Notes under the pieces: generated by a model
The model's database searches: none
Told to the model about the DNA's origin: nothing
The model's input: only the letters and a program-made list of their open reading frames with translations
Made by a program: the position numbers and the translations under genes
Source: Helicobacteraceae bacterium
Lineage (GTDB): Bacteria; Campylobacterota; Campylobacteria; Campylobacterales; Sulfurimonadaceae
DNA length: 30,462 nt
Assembly (NCBI GenBank): GCA_027061425.1
Contig: JALSUN010000133.1
Coordinates: 1-30,462, forward strand
Reading direction: 5' to 3'
Part shown: positions 1 to 7,301 of the stretch, piece after piece
How positions within the stretch are numbered: position 1 is the stretch's first letter
How the letters are laid out: each line of letters starts with the position of its first letter

Positions 1-260
1 TTTACGAAGGTATGATCGTTGGTGAGCATGCACGTTCAAATGACCTTGCTGTTAACCCAATTAAAGGTAAGGCACAGTCTAACGTTCGTTCATCTGGTGC
101 AGATGAGGCGATCAAACTTGTTCCACCTCGTGACCTTTCTCTAGAGCGTGCTCTTGAGTGGATCGAAGATGATGAGCTTCTTGAAGTAACTCCTGAGAAC
201 ATCCGTGTTCGTAAAGTGTACCTTACAGAGTCTGAGCGTAAGCGTCACAACAGAAAGTAA
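1..260 (+). CDS. typA: TypA/BipA ribosome-associated GTPase, C-terminal fragment
   Basis: Only the last ~85 residues are in the window; the frame is open from base 3 and the 5' part lies upstream. The visible piece carries the conserved TypA/BipA C-terminal signature: YEGMIVGEHARSNDL, then NPIKGKAQSNVR, then PRDLSLERALEWIEDDELLEVTP and the basic tail ending in RKRHNRK. TypA is a translational GTPase related to EF-G that binds the 70S ribosome, aids 50S assembly and is needed under stress or cold. The C-terminal domain seen here is the part unique to BipA and contacts the ribosomal A site. A hairpin terminator follows 20 bases after the stop. Identification is strong although the GTPase domain is not visible. 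Confidence 0.95.
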   Translation, partial: YEGMIVGEHARSNDLAVNPIKGKAQSNVRSSGADEAIKLVPPRDLSLERALEWIEDDELLEVTPENIRVRKVYLTESERKRHNRK

Positions 261-280
261 TTCTTTCTTTTCTTTTTTTG

Positions 281-301
281 TCTCGGTGTTTTGCACCGAG
301 A
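281..301 (+). terminator. Rho-independent-like terminator of typA
   Basis: Perfect 8-bp stem TCTCGGTG/CACCGAGA around a 5-base loop (TTTTG), 20 bases after the typA stop. It is followed by a T-rich stretch that includes TTTTTTT near 320-330. The U-tract is interrupted, so efficiency is uncertain. Confidence 0.6.
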
Positions 302-796
302 TACTTTCTAACTTTTAACCTCTTTTTTTGAATCTTATTTTTCATCCTTTTTATTTTTAAATTATTGAACTTGATCTTGCTTCCCTTTCTTTTTTTGACT
401 CAGCAAAATAAGAAATAACAAAACTGTCTCTAGCGGGCTTCAGGGTCGGTAGCTACCGACTACCTTCTCTCCATGCTCTTTTTAACTAAAAATACCAAAC
501 TCGACTACGTCTCAAACAGTGGCATTTTCTTAACATTAAAAAGAGCATTCCGTTCAGCCTTGCAGATGCTAGAGGGGAAGAGCAAGCGGTGACGCATTGA
601 TTAAAGTGAAAGCTCCTCGCTTTCATCCCCATTCCAATAAAATCTCAACAATAACAACTGGAACCGTAGCAGTTTAAAGAACAGCAACGTAACTGCTTTA
701 GGGTGAAAACTAATTCGGATCAGCAACAGCGTCTCTCTCTTTTTATAAGGTCTACGCCGTTGATGCTTCGCATATCAACTCTGTTTCCGAAGCTAT

Positions 797-818
797 AAAA
801 GCCAAGCAGTTGGCTTTT
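797..818. repeat. Dispersed hairpin repeat, copy 1
   Basis: Nine-bp perfect stem AAAAGCCAA/TTGGCTTTT with a GCAG loop. The same core CCAAGCAGTTGGCTTTT, followed by CTT-ACGCTT, recurs at 13855-13878 in the other long non-coding stretch. No coding gene contains it in this window. Confidence 0.5.
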
Positions 819-1042
819 ACTTCACGCTTCTCATCTCTGACGCGACAGAGAGATCAGCGCCAACAGCGCAATGCAGTGAGGCACTAAATGCCGAGTCGTA
901 AAAAGTTTAGTCCGCCACAGTTTAAATAACGAGGTACTACACGAACAATAAAAAGTTCTTACGTATAGTTTCATTGGCAAGGAAGTTTTAACTAGAAAGT
1001 GCAAATATAAAATAAAATAAAATTCCATTTATATTCCTACCC

Positions 1043-1048
1043 TATAAT
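1043..1048 (+). promoter_or_regulatory. -10 box upstream of the VOC-family remnant
   Basis: Perfect TATAAT 25 bases before the ATG at 1074, followed by an AAGGA ribosome binding site at about 1063-1067. Epsilonproteobacterial sigma70 promoters rely mainly on the -10 element, and no clear -35 is seen. Confidence 0.45.
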
Positions 1049-1073
1049 AACCAGACAATTAACAAGGAAAACC

Positions 1074-1160
1074 ATGAAAATAAACATCTACTTTAGTTTC
1101 TACGGAAACTGCGCTGAAGCCATAGCTTTCTATGAAACAGACTTGGATAGCTCTTTATAA
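1074..1160 (+). pseudogene. Truncated VOC/PhnB-like protein, N-terminal remnant (28 codons)
   Basis: The reading frame encodes MKINIYFSFYGNCAEAIAFY followed by ETDLDSSL and a stop. This matches the opening of PhnB/3-demethylubiquinone-9-methyltransferase-like VOC proteins, which begin with a pattern like MKINPYLxFNGNCEEAFxFY (from knowledge of the family). Normal members are ~140-160 residues, so about 80% is missing. The promoter -10 (1043-1048) and an AAGGA RBS are intact, so the gene was probably cut short by a deletion rather than slowly eroded. Downstream bases in all frames show no continuation of the fold. A genuinely expressed small peptide cannot be excluded. Confidence 0.6.
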
Positions 1161-1210
1161 AAAGAGGAATTAAGACCTTTTTAAAGCGCGTCAGCCTTAA
1201 TGCAACAACT

Positions 1211-1244
1211 TTGTAACCTATGTGTAACCTAACTGTTTTACAAT
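1211..1244 (+). promoter_or_regulatory. PhoB/OmpR-family-like box plus -10 of the porin gene
   Basis: Repeats TTGTAAC (1211-1217), GTGTAAC (1222-1228) and a weaker CTGTTTT (1233-1239) occur every 11 bases, which is the spacing of PhoB-type direct repeats (7-bp units, 4-bp gaps). A -10-like TACAAT sits at 1239-1244, 10 bases after the second unit, as in promoters where a Pho box replaces the -35. The gene it precedes resembles a phosphate-selective porin, which fits. The binding protein is an inference. Confidence 0.5.
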
Positions 1245-1288
1245 TCTCTCAACAAAAAAGCGGGTCGACACTCGTATAGGAGAATAAA

Positions 1289-2425
1289 ATGAAAAAAGTA
1301 ATTACAAGTACATTAGCAGCACTTAGTCTTACAACAGCAGCGGTAGCGAGTGAACCAATTCCAGTATTTGCTCATGCGGATAAATTGAAATTTAGTGCTT
1401 TGACATATATCGGATACTCATATAATGATTTCAATACTGAACTAGATGATGGCTCTAAGAATACAAGAGAAGATACTTCACAGTTCGAGATTCGTCGTGC
1501 TTACTTACAAGTTAAAGGTTATTTTACTGAAAACACGAAGTCTTATTATCGTGTAACTTTAGATGTCCACCAGGATTCTAAATCATCAGGTGGCAGTACA
1601 GATGGAGATAACCTTCTACGTCTTAAATATGCTTATATGTATCTTGATGAAGTTCTTCCGTATACAGGTGTTGAAGTTGGTATCGCTCACCGTCCTTGGC
1701 ACGATTATGAAGAGCATAACTCTTGGTACTTTAGAAATATTTCTAAGGTTCTCATAGAAGACAAAAACGCAGGAGATCTGTCAAACTCTGCAGACTTTGG
1801 TGCGATGCTAAAAACAGATACAAAATATTTTGATTTGGATGCAGGAATCTTTAATGGTGAGGGTTATCATGCACTTCAAAATAGCAAGGGCATGAGTTTT
1901 GAGTGGAGAGCTACAGCTCATATTCTTGGGGTAGAAGGTAAAGACAAACAAAATAAACTTACTTACTGGGACGCTTCGTTCTTTGGTCAGTATAATCAAG
2001 AACATAAAGATGTCAATGTTAGTAATACTATAGAGAGTCAAGACTTGGTATTTGGTGGTTTGCATACAGTTTATAACCAACCAGAGTTTTTGGTTTCTGC
2101 ACAGTATGTAATCTCTAAGAACACTACAGGAATTACTAATAATGTCTCAAAGCAGGCCGGTCAGGGTTATAGTGCCAATGCCGAATACAGACTGGGTTCA
2201 GAGTATCAGTACAGACTACTGGCACGTTATGATTCATGGACACCAAAAGCACCTAAGGGACAACCTGAATATGAAAGAAAAAATATTATAGGTGGTGTCG
2301 CATGGGATCAAGAAAAAAATGTTGAGTGGGTTGCCAATGTTGAGTTAACTGACAATGATGCCAAGTCTAATCGTGAAGACTATAATGGTATCGCTTATAT
2401 GCTAACTGCACAAGTTTCTTTCTAA
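1289..2425 (+). CDS. Phosphate-selective-type outer-membrane porin
   Basis: 378 residues. A signal peptide spans about residues 1-20 (basic MKK start, hydrophobic core, AVA-S cleavage). The mature part alternates polar and hydrophobic residues rich in Tyr, Trp and Gly, as in an outer-membrane beta barrel, and ends in VSF with the C-terminal phenylalanine typical of barrels recognised by BamA. Early strands contain FEIRRAYLQVKGYF and the later VEVGIAHRPWHDYEE, a layout seen in the phosphate-selective porin O/P family. A strong AGGAG RBS lies 6-7 bases before the ATG. The promoter carries an 11-bp repeat resembling a PhoB box. It is transcribed alone and ends convergent with the GNAT gene. Anion specificity is inferred from family resemblance and the promoter, not from a visible lysine cluster. 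Confidence 0.75.
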   Translation: MKKVITSTLAALSLTTAAVASEPIPVFAHADKLKFSALTYIGYSYNDFNTELDDGSKNTREDTSQFEIRRAYLQVKGYFTENTKSYYRVTLDVHQDSKSSGGSTDGDNLLRLKYAYMYLDEVLPYTGVEVGIAHRPWHDYEEHNSWYFRNISKVLIEDKNAGDLSNSADFGAMLKTDTKYFDLDAGIFNGEGYHALQNSKGMSFEWRATAHILGVEGKDKQNKLTYWDASFFGQYNQEHKDVNVSNTIESQDLVFGGLHTVYNQPEFLVSAQYVISKNTTGITNNVSKQAGQGYSANAEYRLGSEYQYRLLARYDSWTPKAPKGQPEYERKNIIGGVAWDQEKNVEWVANVELTDNDAKSNREDYNGIAYMLTAQVSF

Positions 2426-2430
2426 GAGCT

Positions 2431-2982
2431 TTAATAGCTAAACGACTTTATAAACCGTGCCTCTTCGAGGCTCGGTTTTTCCCTCTTTTCACTCGGTTTT
2501 TCTAACACTTTTACCATTTTAAATGACAAACTTCCTGCTACATTTTCCATTTCAGAACCTTCAATCTTTTCAAATCCAAAACGCTCATATAGTTTGATTG
2601 CAGGGTTATCTTCACGAACAGCAAGAGAGACTTGTGAGTAGAGCTTAGAGACCTCTGTAAGCAGTTGTGAGAGGATCTTAGTACCTATACCTTGATTGCG
2701 GTACTCTGGGAGTACAGCAAAGGCGAGTTCAGGTGTATGAACATCAACGTGTCCAAAACCGTTGGCAAGCATTCGGACCCAAGCACCTCCGACCACAGTA
2801 TTGTCAACAAGTGCGTAGACGCCCATATCTCCATTGTAGTTGCCATAGTTGCGTATATACTGTTCTAGGTAAGGGTGATCTTCTACGGTTTCTGTAGTAG
2901 TGTCTAAACACGCAGCGTAGAGGAGGAGGTCTTTAACGATAAATTGCTCGGATGAGCGTAAAAAGTAGAGTTCTGTATTCAT
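2431..2982 (-). CDS. GNAT-family N-acetyltransferase
   Basis: 183 residues. The acetyl-CoA-binding signature (Q/R-x-x-G-x-G/A) is visible as RNQGIGT at residues 95-101 after the strand LAFAVLPEY, and the C-terminal part of the fold is NPAIKLYERFGFEKI at about 126-140. Such enzymes transfer an acetyl group from acetyl-CoA to an amine; the substrate here is unknown. It is the last gene of the tig-clpP-def group, 21 bases after def, so a role in N-terminal acetylation or protein turnover is conceivable but unproven. The last ~15 residues (PSLEEARFIKSFSY) are encoded by the porin terminator hairpin and look like an unstructured tail. Confidence 0.85.
   Translation of the reverse strand: MNTELYFLRSSEQFIVKDLLLYAACLDTTTETVEDHPYLEQYIRNYGNYNGDMGVYALVDNTVVGGAWVRMLANGFGHVDVHTPELAFAVLPEYRNQGIGTKILSQLLTEVSKLYSQVSLAVREDNPAIKLYERFGFEKIEGSEMENVAGSLSFKMVKVLEKPSEKREKPSLEEARFIKSFSY
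2452..2480 (+). terminator. Terminator of the porin gene, overlapping the 3' end of the GNAT gene
   Basis: Stem AAACCG-T-GCCTC / GAGGC-T-CGGTTT with one T-T mismatch and a 3-base TTC loop, followed by TTTTT. It lies inside the last codons of the convergent acetyltransferase gene, so one sequence serves as RNA hairpin on one strand and protein code on the other. Confidence 0.75.
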
Positions 2983-3003
2983 AACAAAATTATAGCCAAA
3001 AGG

Positions 3004-3540
3004 CTACTTTTTTGCTTTTTGCTCTTTTTGGTAGCGTTTGTACTCTTTTTCAAACTTTTTACGACGCCCGTAAGAGAGTTTTTCGATAAAGAGTTTACCA
3101 AGAAGATGGTCGATCTCATGTTGGATGGCGATGCTTAAAAGTTCACTCGCATCTAGTTGACAAGCTTTGCCATGACGATCGACATACTCTATGCTGATTT
3201 TTTCAAAACGTTCCACATCTTCATAAAACTTAGGCACACTTAAGCACCCTTCTTGATAGACACATGAACCTTCAGAGTGCGTGATCTTAGGGTTAATGAT
3301 CTCTAAGAGGTTGGCTTTGTCTTGTGTACCTTCTTCATCATCATTGGGAAGACAGATGATCAGTGCATTTATAGCTTTATCGACTTGTATGGCTGCAAGA
3401 CCAATACCGTTGGTCTGTATCATAGTCTCATACATGTCATCAAGAAAGTTATGGAGTTCTGTGTCAAAAGCAGTCACATCTTTAGAGACAGCTTTTAGAC
3501 GTTTATCGGGGTAGGTAACGATAGGTAAGATTTTAGCCAT
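3004..3540 (-). CDS. def: Peptide deformylase
   Basis: 178 residues, the usual length. All three catalytic motifs are present: GIGLAAIQV (45-53, Gln52), EGCLS (97-101, metal ligand Cys99) and QHEIDHL (140-146, metal ligands His141 and His145, catalytic Glu142). The enzyme removes the formyl group from the initiator methionine of nascent proteins at the ribosomal exit. The C-terminus is a lysine-rich helix (RRKKFEKEYKRYQKEQKAKK), the part that in PDF contacts the ribosome. It lies 15 bases downstream of clpP in the same direction and follows the trigger factor gene, so three ribosome-exit or quality-control functions share one operon. Confidence 0.97.
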   Translation of the reverse strand: MAKILPIVTYPDKRLKAVSKDVTAFDTELHNFLDDMYETMIQTNGIGLAAIQVDKAINALIICLPNDDEEGTQDKANLLEIINPKITHSEGSCVYQEGCLSVPKFYEDVERFEKISIEYVDRHGKACQLDASELLSIAIQHEIDHLLGKLFIEKLSYGRRKKFEKEYKRYQKEQKAKK

Positions 3541-3555
3541 ATTAGTAAAGGAGCG

Positions 3556-4149
3556 TTACTCGCTCTTCTCTTTTTTGGTAAGGACTTCGTCTATAAGACC
3601 ATACTTTACTGCTTCGGCCGCGCTCATGAAGTTGTCACGGTCTGTGTCATTTTCAATCGTCTCTATGCTTTGACCTGTATTTTTAGCAAGGATAGCATTA
3701 AGCTCTGCTTTCATACGCAAGATCTCTTCAGCTTGAATCGCGATATCACTCGCTTGACCTTGAGCACCACCAAGAGGTTGATGGATCATAATACGTGCAT
3801 GTGGAAGTGCAAAACGTTTGCCTTTAGCACCGGCACTTAAAAGGAATGAACCCATTGAAGCTGCTTGACCAATACAAATAGTCGCTACATCAGGACGGAT
3901 GTAGTTCATGGTGTCAAACATCGCCATACCAGAGGTAACAACACCACCCGGAGAGTTGATGTAGAAGTAGATGTCCTTTTCAGGATCTTCTGCTTCCAAA
4001 AACAGCATCTGCGCTACGATCGTAGAAGCGACTTGGTCGTTGACCTCACCACTAAGCATAATGATACGGTCTTTTAAAAGACGTGAGTAGATGTCGTAAG
4101 AGCGCTCTCCACGACCGGTCTTCTCAACTACGTAAGGGATATAGCTCAT
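3556..4149 (-). CDS. clpP: ATP-dependent Clp protease proteolytic subunit
   Basis: 197 residues. The serine protease triad is Ser98 in GQAASMGS, His123 in RIMIHQPLGG and Asp172 in TDRDNFMS. The INSPGG oxyanion/loop motif lies at 65-70. ClpP forms two stacked heptameric rings and degrades proteins unfolded by ClpX or ClpA. The start codon overlaps the tig stop in a TAATG arrangement, implying translational coupling. No Clp ATPase gene is nearby in the window. Confidence 0.98.
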   Translation of the reverse strand: MSYIPYVVEKTGRGERSYDIYSRLLKDRIIMLSGEVNDQVASTIVAQMLFLEAEDPEKDIYFYINSPGGVVTSGMAMFDTMNYIRPDVATICIGQAASMGSFLLSAGAKGKRFALPHARIMIHQPLGGAQGQASDIAIQAEEILRMKAELNAILAKNTGQSIETIENDTDRDNFMSAAEAVKYGLIDEVLTKKEKSE

Positions 4150-5444
4150 TACTTGTCGTCGCCGTTAAGAAGCTTAGTAAGAACCTTGTCTTCTACCATT
4201 GCCATTTGAACTGCTGGTAGGTAACCCGACTCTTGGTACTGCTTGTAAACTGCTGCAGGGTCTTGACCCATCTGCATTGCTTCGAAGTAGATCGTCTGCA
4301 TTACTTCTTGTTCTGCAACCTCAATACCTTCAGCCTTAGCCAATGCATCGATAATAAACGTAGCTTTTACAGAACGCTCAGCCTCTTCACGACCTTCTTC
4401 ACGAAGTTCTTTTACTTTGTCAGCGTTTTCTTGAAGCTCTTTGATCTCATCTTGGCTCATAGACTGCGCTTTTTTGTTAAGTGCCATGTCCATCTCTTGC
4501 TCTACAACAAACTTAGGAAGTGCAACCTCGATCTTCTCTACAAGTGTCTCAAGAAGTTGTGGCTTAAGTTCTTCAGCAAAAAGTTTTGTCTTCTCTTCGT
4601 TTTCCATCTGCGTTTGGATCTGCTCTTTTACTTTGTCCATAGTCGCATCTTCTTCGCCCGGAAGCATTTTAGCTGCAAGTTTAGCATCGTGACGCGGCTT
4701 TTTCTTCTCTTGGATCTCATGTACAGTTACTTTGAACTCAGCATCTTTACCTGCAAGTGTTTCTCCACCATAGTTTTCAGGGAAAGTGACTTTAACCACT
4801 TTCTCTTCGCCTTTTTTCATACCGACAACTTGGTCTTCAAAACCTGGAATGAACTGCTTAGAACCTAGAGTCAACGCAAAACCTTCTGCTGCACCACCTT
4901 CGAAAAGCTCACCATCGATAGAACCTTCGAAGTCGATCAACGCTGTGTCACCTTCTACAAGTGCACGGTCTTCATCCACAGTGACAAGTTCTGCTTGTTG
5001 CATAGCCAGTTCGTCTACACGCTCTTTTACTTTTGCAGCTGTTACTTTAGGTACCTTGTACTCAGGTACCATTGTTTTGTAATCACCAAGATCGATAGCT
5101 GGACGCATTGCAACAGTTACTTCTACTTCAATGTTCTCTTCACCTTTGTCAAACTTAGTCACCTGTGGCTCACCGATCATATCTTCGTTAGCAACACCAA
5201 GATCTTTAAGACCTGCACTTAGAACATCACGAAGTGACTCCGCTTCTGCGTCTTGAACCAGCTTGTCGCCATACTGTTTTTTAACAGCAGAAACAGGTAC
5301 TTTACCTTTTCTAAAACCTGGGATGTTAGTTGTTTTAGCCAGTTGCTTAGCGATTTTCTCTACGTTTGCAGCTACTTCATCATTAGAGATAGTAGCAGTG
5401 ATAGTTGCGTTTGCCGCATCGATTTTGTTAGTTGTAACGTTCAT
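4149..5444 (-). CDS. tig: Trigger factor, ribosome-associated chaperone and prolyl isomerase
   Basis: 431 residues, the usual length. The N-terminal ribosome-binding domain includes the signature IPGFRKGKVP at about 42-51. The FKBP-type PPIase domain lies at ~155-245, with GDTALIDFEG, the FEGG segment and FIPGFEDQVVGMKKGE. The Glu/Lys-rich C-terminal chaperone arms follow. It binds the ribosome at L23 and shields nascent chains. It is the first gene of the tig-clpP-def-GNAT operon and overlaps clpP by one base. A CIRCE-like inverted repeat and a CATAAT -10 lie upstream (5505-5544), suggesting heat-shock control. Confidence 0.97.
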   Translation of the reverse strand: MNVTTNKIDAANATITATISNDEVAANVEKIAKQLAKTTNIPGFRKGKVPVSAVKKQYGDKLVQDAEAESLRDVLSAGLKDLGVANEDMIGEPQVTKFDKGEENIEVEVTVAMRPAIDLGDYKTMVPEYKVPKVTAAKVKERVDELAMQQAELVTVDEDRALVEGDTALIDFEGSIDGELFEGGAAEGFALTLGSKQFIPGFEDQVVGMKKGEEKVVKVTFPENYGGETLAGKDAEFKVTVHEIQEKKKPRHDAKLAAKMLPGEEDATMDKVKEQIQTQMENEEKTKLFAEELKPQLLETLVEKIEVALPKFVVEQEMDMALNKKAQSMSQDEIKELQENADKVKELREEGREEAERSVKATFIIDALAKAEGIEVAEQEVMQTIYFEAMQMGQDPAAVYKQYQESGYLPAVQMAMVEDKVLTKLLNGDDK

Positions 5445-5504
5445 TTGGACCCTTTAGTCACGCCATTTTCAAGCATATACGTTGCTCTAGGCTTAATAAA
5501 AATT

Positions 5505-5544
5505 TTGGCAATAATATCTAAAAAGTGCTAACACTTCTATTATG
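5505..5544 (-). promoter_or_regulatory. CIRCE-like operator and -10 box of the tig operon
   Basis: On the minus strand a -10-like CATAAT (5539-5544) is followed 7 bases later by TTAGCACTT-N9-TATTGCCAA (5505-5531). Known CIRCE is TTAGCACTC-N9-GAGTGCTAA; 14 of 18 operator bases match with the exact 9-base gap. The position, covering the predicted transcription start, is typical of HrcA repression. The HrcA role is inferred. Confidence 0.5.
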
Positions 5545-5582
5545 CAGGCAGATTGAGAGTGTTTATACCCTCTTTTTGTTGC

Positions 5583-7289
5583 TTATGGTTCTGTTGGAGT
5601 GAACTGTTTGCTAAAACCAGTGATGTCACTGCTGTTAAGACCAAGTTCACTGAGAAGGGAGTCTACGATGGGAGCTTGGGCCTTATATTTGAGTGCGCTG
5701 TTGACCAGTTGGTCTGGCAGGCTGCCCTCAGGTGTACTTGCAGAGGCATCGCCACCACCTGCACTGCCACCTTGTTGGCTAAAACCGTCAAGTTGCATGA
5801 TCTTAATACTGTCTATCTTCTCCATAGGGCGAACACTCTGCTCTATAATCTCAGGCAGTTGTTCAATAAGACGTAGTTTAATCTGCATCGCAATCTGCTC
5901 TGGTGAAAGTATGTTAGCCGCATTATTAATGGCCTCTTTACCCTCTGCATCAACGTTGTAGCGGATAGCGGCAGCTTCCGCTTCAAGTTTCTCTGCCTGT
6001 GCAAGACCTTCTGCCGTAATACGGTGTTTGTCCGCCTCACCTTGTGCGAGTGTACGTTGTGCTTCTGCGGTATCTTGTGCCGCTTGTTTTTCAGCTTCTG
6101 CACCGACTTTAATGCTAATCGCATCACGTTCTGCGATCTGTTTGGCTTCAATGAGCTCGATCACTTTTTGACGTTCTGCTTTTTCACTTTCACGTACAGT
6201 AAGTACCTGTTCCTCTGCTCTTACCGCTTCTGCACGGGCAAGGTCTGCCTCTGCATTCGCAATGGATTGGGCTTTAGACTTTTCGGCAACAGCGATGTCT
6301 CGGTCTTGTTGAGAAAGCTCAACACTTTTAAGTTTTTCTATATCTTTTTGTTCGATCAAAAGTTCTTTAGCGATGCGGTCTTGTGCGACTTCACGTTCTG
6401 CTGCGATCTCTTTTTGACGGACATCCTGGTCGGCACCAATACGTGCATTTTCAGCGTCACGGTGTTTTTGAGACTCTTCACTTGCAATTTCAGCCACTTG
6501 TTGTGCTCTTCTAATCGCGATCTCACGCTCTTGAGAAAGGCGGGCATACTCTTCTTCTTTTTTAATTTCTAAGGAGTAACGCTCTGTTTCAAGGTTTTTA
6601 CGCTCGATCTCTACGTTAGTATCACGCTCAATATCATTACGCTTTTTACGACGACTCTCTATCTCTTCGGTCAAACGTGTAAGTCCTTCCGCATCAAACG
6701 CATTATCCGGGTTGAAAAACTTTTTGTTGGTCTGGTCAAGTCCTGTAAGAGAGACAGACTCTAACTCAAGACCATTTTTAAGAAGATCTTCTGAAACGAC
6801 TTGTTGTACTTTTTGAACAAAGTCAACACGTTTTTCGTGAAGTTCAACCATCTCCATTTCAGCAGCAACAGCGCGAAGAGAGTCAACAAACTTACCTTCA
6901 ATAAGCTCTTTTAACGCATCAGTACGTGTGGTTCTCGTACCTAAGGTTTGTGCGGCTTGTGCTATAGAGTCTGCGATAGGACGCACACGAACAAAAAATT
7001 CTGCAAGTACGTCAACACGCATACGGTCTTTGGTAATCAAGGCTTGATCATTAGCACGTCTTACCTCTAAACGAAGGGTGTTCATGTTGACGGGAATAAT
7101 CTCATGTAAAACAGGCAGTACAATAGCACCACCATTCATAATAACCTTCTCACCACCTAAACCAGTACGAACAAAAGAGGTCTCTTTAGAAGCGCGTTGG
7201 TAGAGACGGGCAAAGATGAGTCCCATCGTTACAAGAGCAACGATGATGACACCAGGGATAACAAGCATAGGGAGAAGTTCAGTTGACAT
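5583..7289 (-). CDS. yqiK: Flotillin family protein (YqiK-like)
   Basis: 568 residues. An N-terminal membrane segment lies at ~7-28 (PMLVIPGVIIVALVTMGLIF). A SPFH/band-7 domain follows at ~40-210, with the flotillin segment NPDNAFDAEGLTRLTEEIESRRKKRNDIE. A long charged coiled coil rich in Glu, Ala, Arg and Lys with EA repeats runs over ~215-440. The C-terminal part contains SPEQIAMQIKLRLIEQLPEIIEQ, shared with YqiK-type flotillins, then a Gly/Ser-rich linker. Flotillins oligomerise and organise membrane microdomains. It is the last gene of a three-gene operon after a PspA-like gene and yqiJ, the same company kept by E. coli yqiK. Expected site is the inner membrane. Confidence 0.92.
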   Translation of the reverse strand: MSTELLPMLVIPGVIIVALVTMGLIFARLYQRASKETSFVRTGLGGEKVIMNGGAIVLPVLHEIIPVNMNTLRLEVRRANDQALITKDRMRVDVLAEFFVRVRPIADSIAQAAQTLGTRTTRTDALKELIEGKFVDSLRAVAAEMEMVELHEKRVDFVQKVQQVVSEDLLKNGLELESVSLTGLDQTNKKFFNPDNAFDAEGLTRLTEEIESRRKKRNDIERDTNVEIERKNLETERYSLEIKKEEEYARLSQEREIAIRRAQQVAEIASEESQKHRDAENARIGADQDVRQKEIAAEREVAQDRIAKELLIEQKDIEKLKSVELSQQDRDIAVAEKSKAQSIANAEADLARAEAVRAEEQVLTVRESEKAERQKVIELIEAKQIAERDAISIKVGAEAEKQAAQDTAEAQRTLAQGEADKHRITAEGLAQAEKLEAEAAAIRYNVDAEGKEAINNAANILSPEQIAMQIKLRLIEQLPEIIEQSVRPMEKIDSIKIMQLDGFSQQGGSAGGGDASASTPEGSLPDQLVNSALKYKAQAPIVDSLLSELGLNSSDITGFSKQFTPTEP

Positions 7290-7301
7290 TTTTTTCCTTA
7301 A

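Larger units (their letters stand above)
302..1073. other. Gene-poor, hairpin-rich intergenic region
   Basis: I see no credible protein gene here. Short inverted repeats are dense: a 16-nt perfect palindrome at 445-460 (GTCGGTAGCTACCGAC); a 13-bp perfect inverted repeat ATGCTCTTTTTAA (473-485) with its complement at 536-548; TGAAAGC/GCTTTCA (607-625); AGCAGTT/AACTGCT (668-697); GTTGAT/ATCAAC (759-779); a 9-bp stem with GCAG loop (797-818); and TCTCTG/CAGAGA (834-851). It could be degenerate mobile-element DNA or a structured RNA; the sequence alone does not decide. Confidence 0.5.

Noticed and set aside
831..1028. 65-codon minus-strand ORF with an AGGAA before its ATG
   Set aside because: It is antisense to a hairpin-rich region, its amino-acid pattern is that of translated non-coding DNA, and no domain is visible.
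4233..5222. Several plus-strand ORFs inside tig
   Set aside because: They are Cys/Phe/Ser-rich shadows opposite a full-length trigger factor with all domains.
5583..6572. Plus-strand and alternative minus-strand ORFs inside the flotillin gene
   Set aside because: The low-complexity coiled coil creates long open frames in several phases; only the flotillin frame has family motifs.
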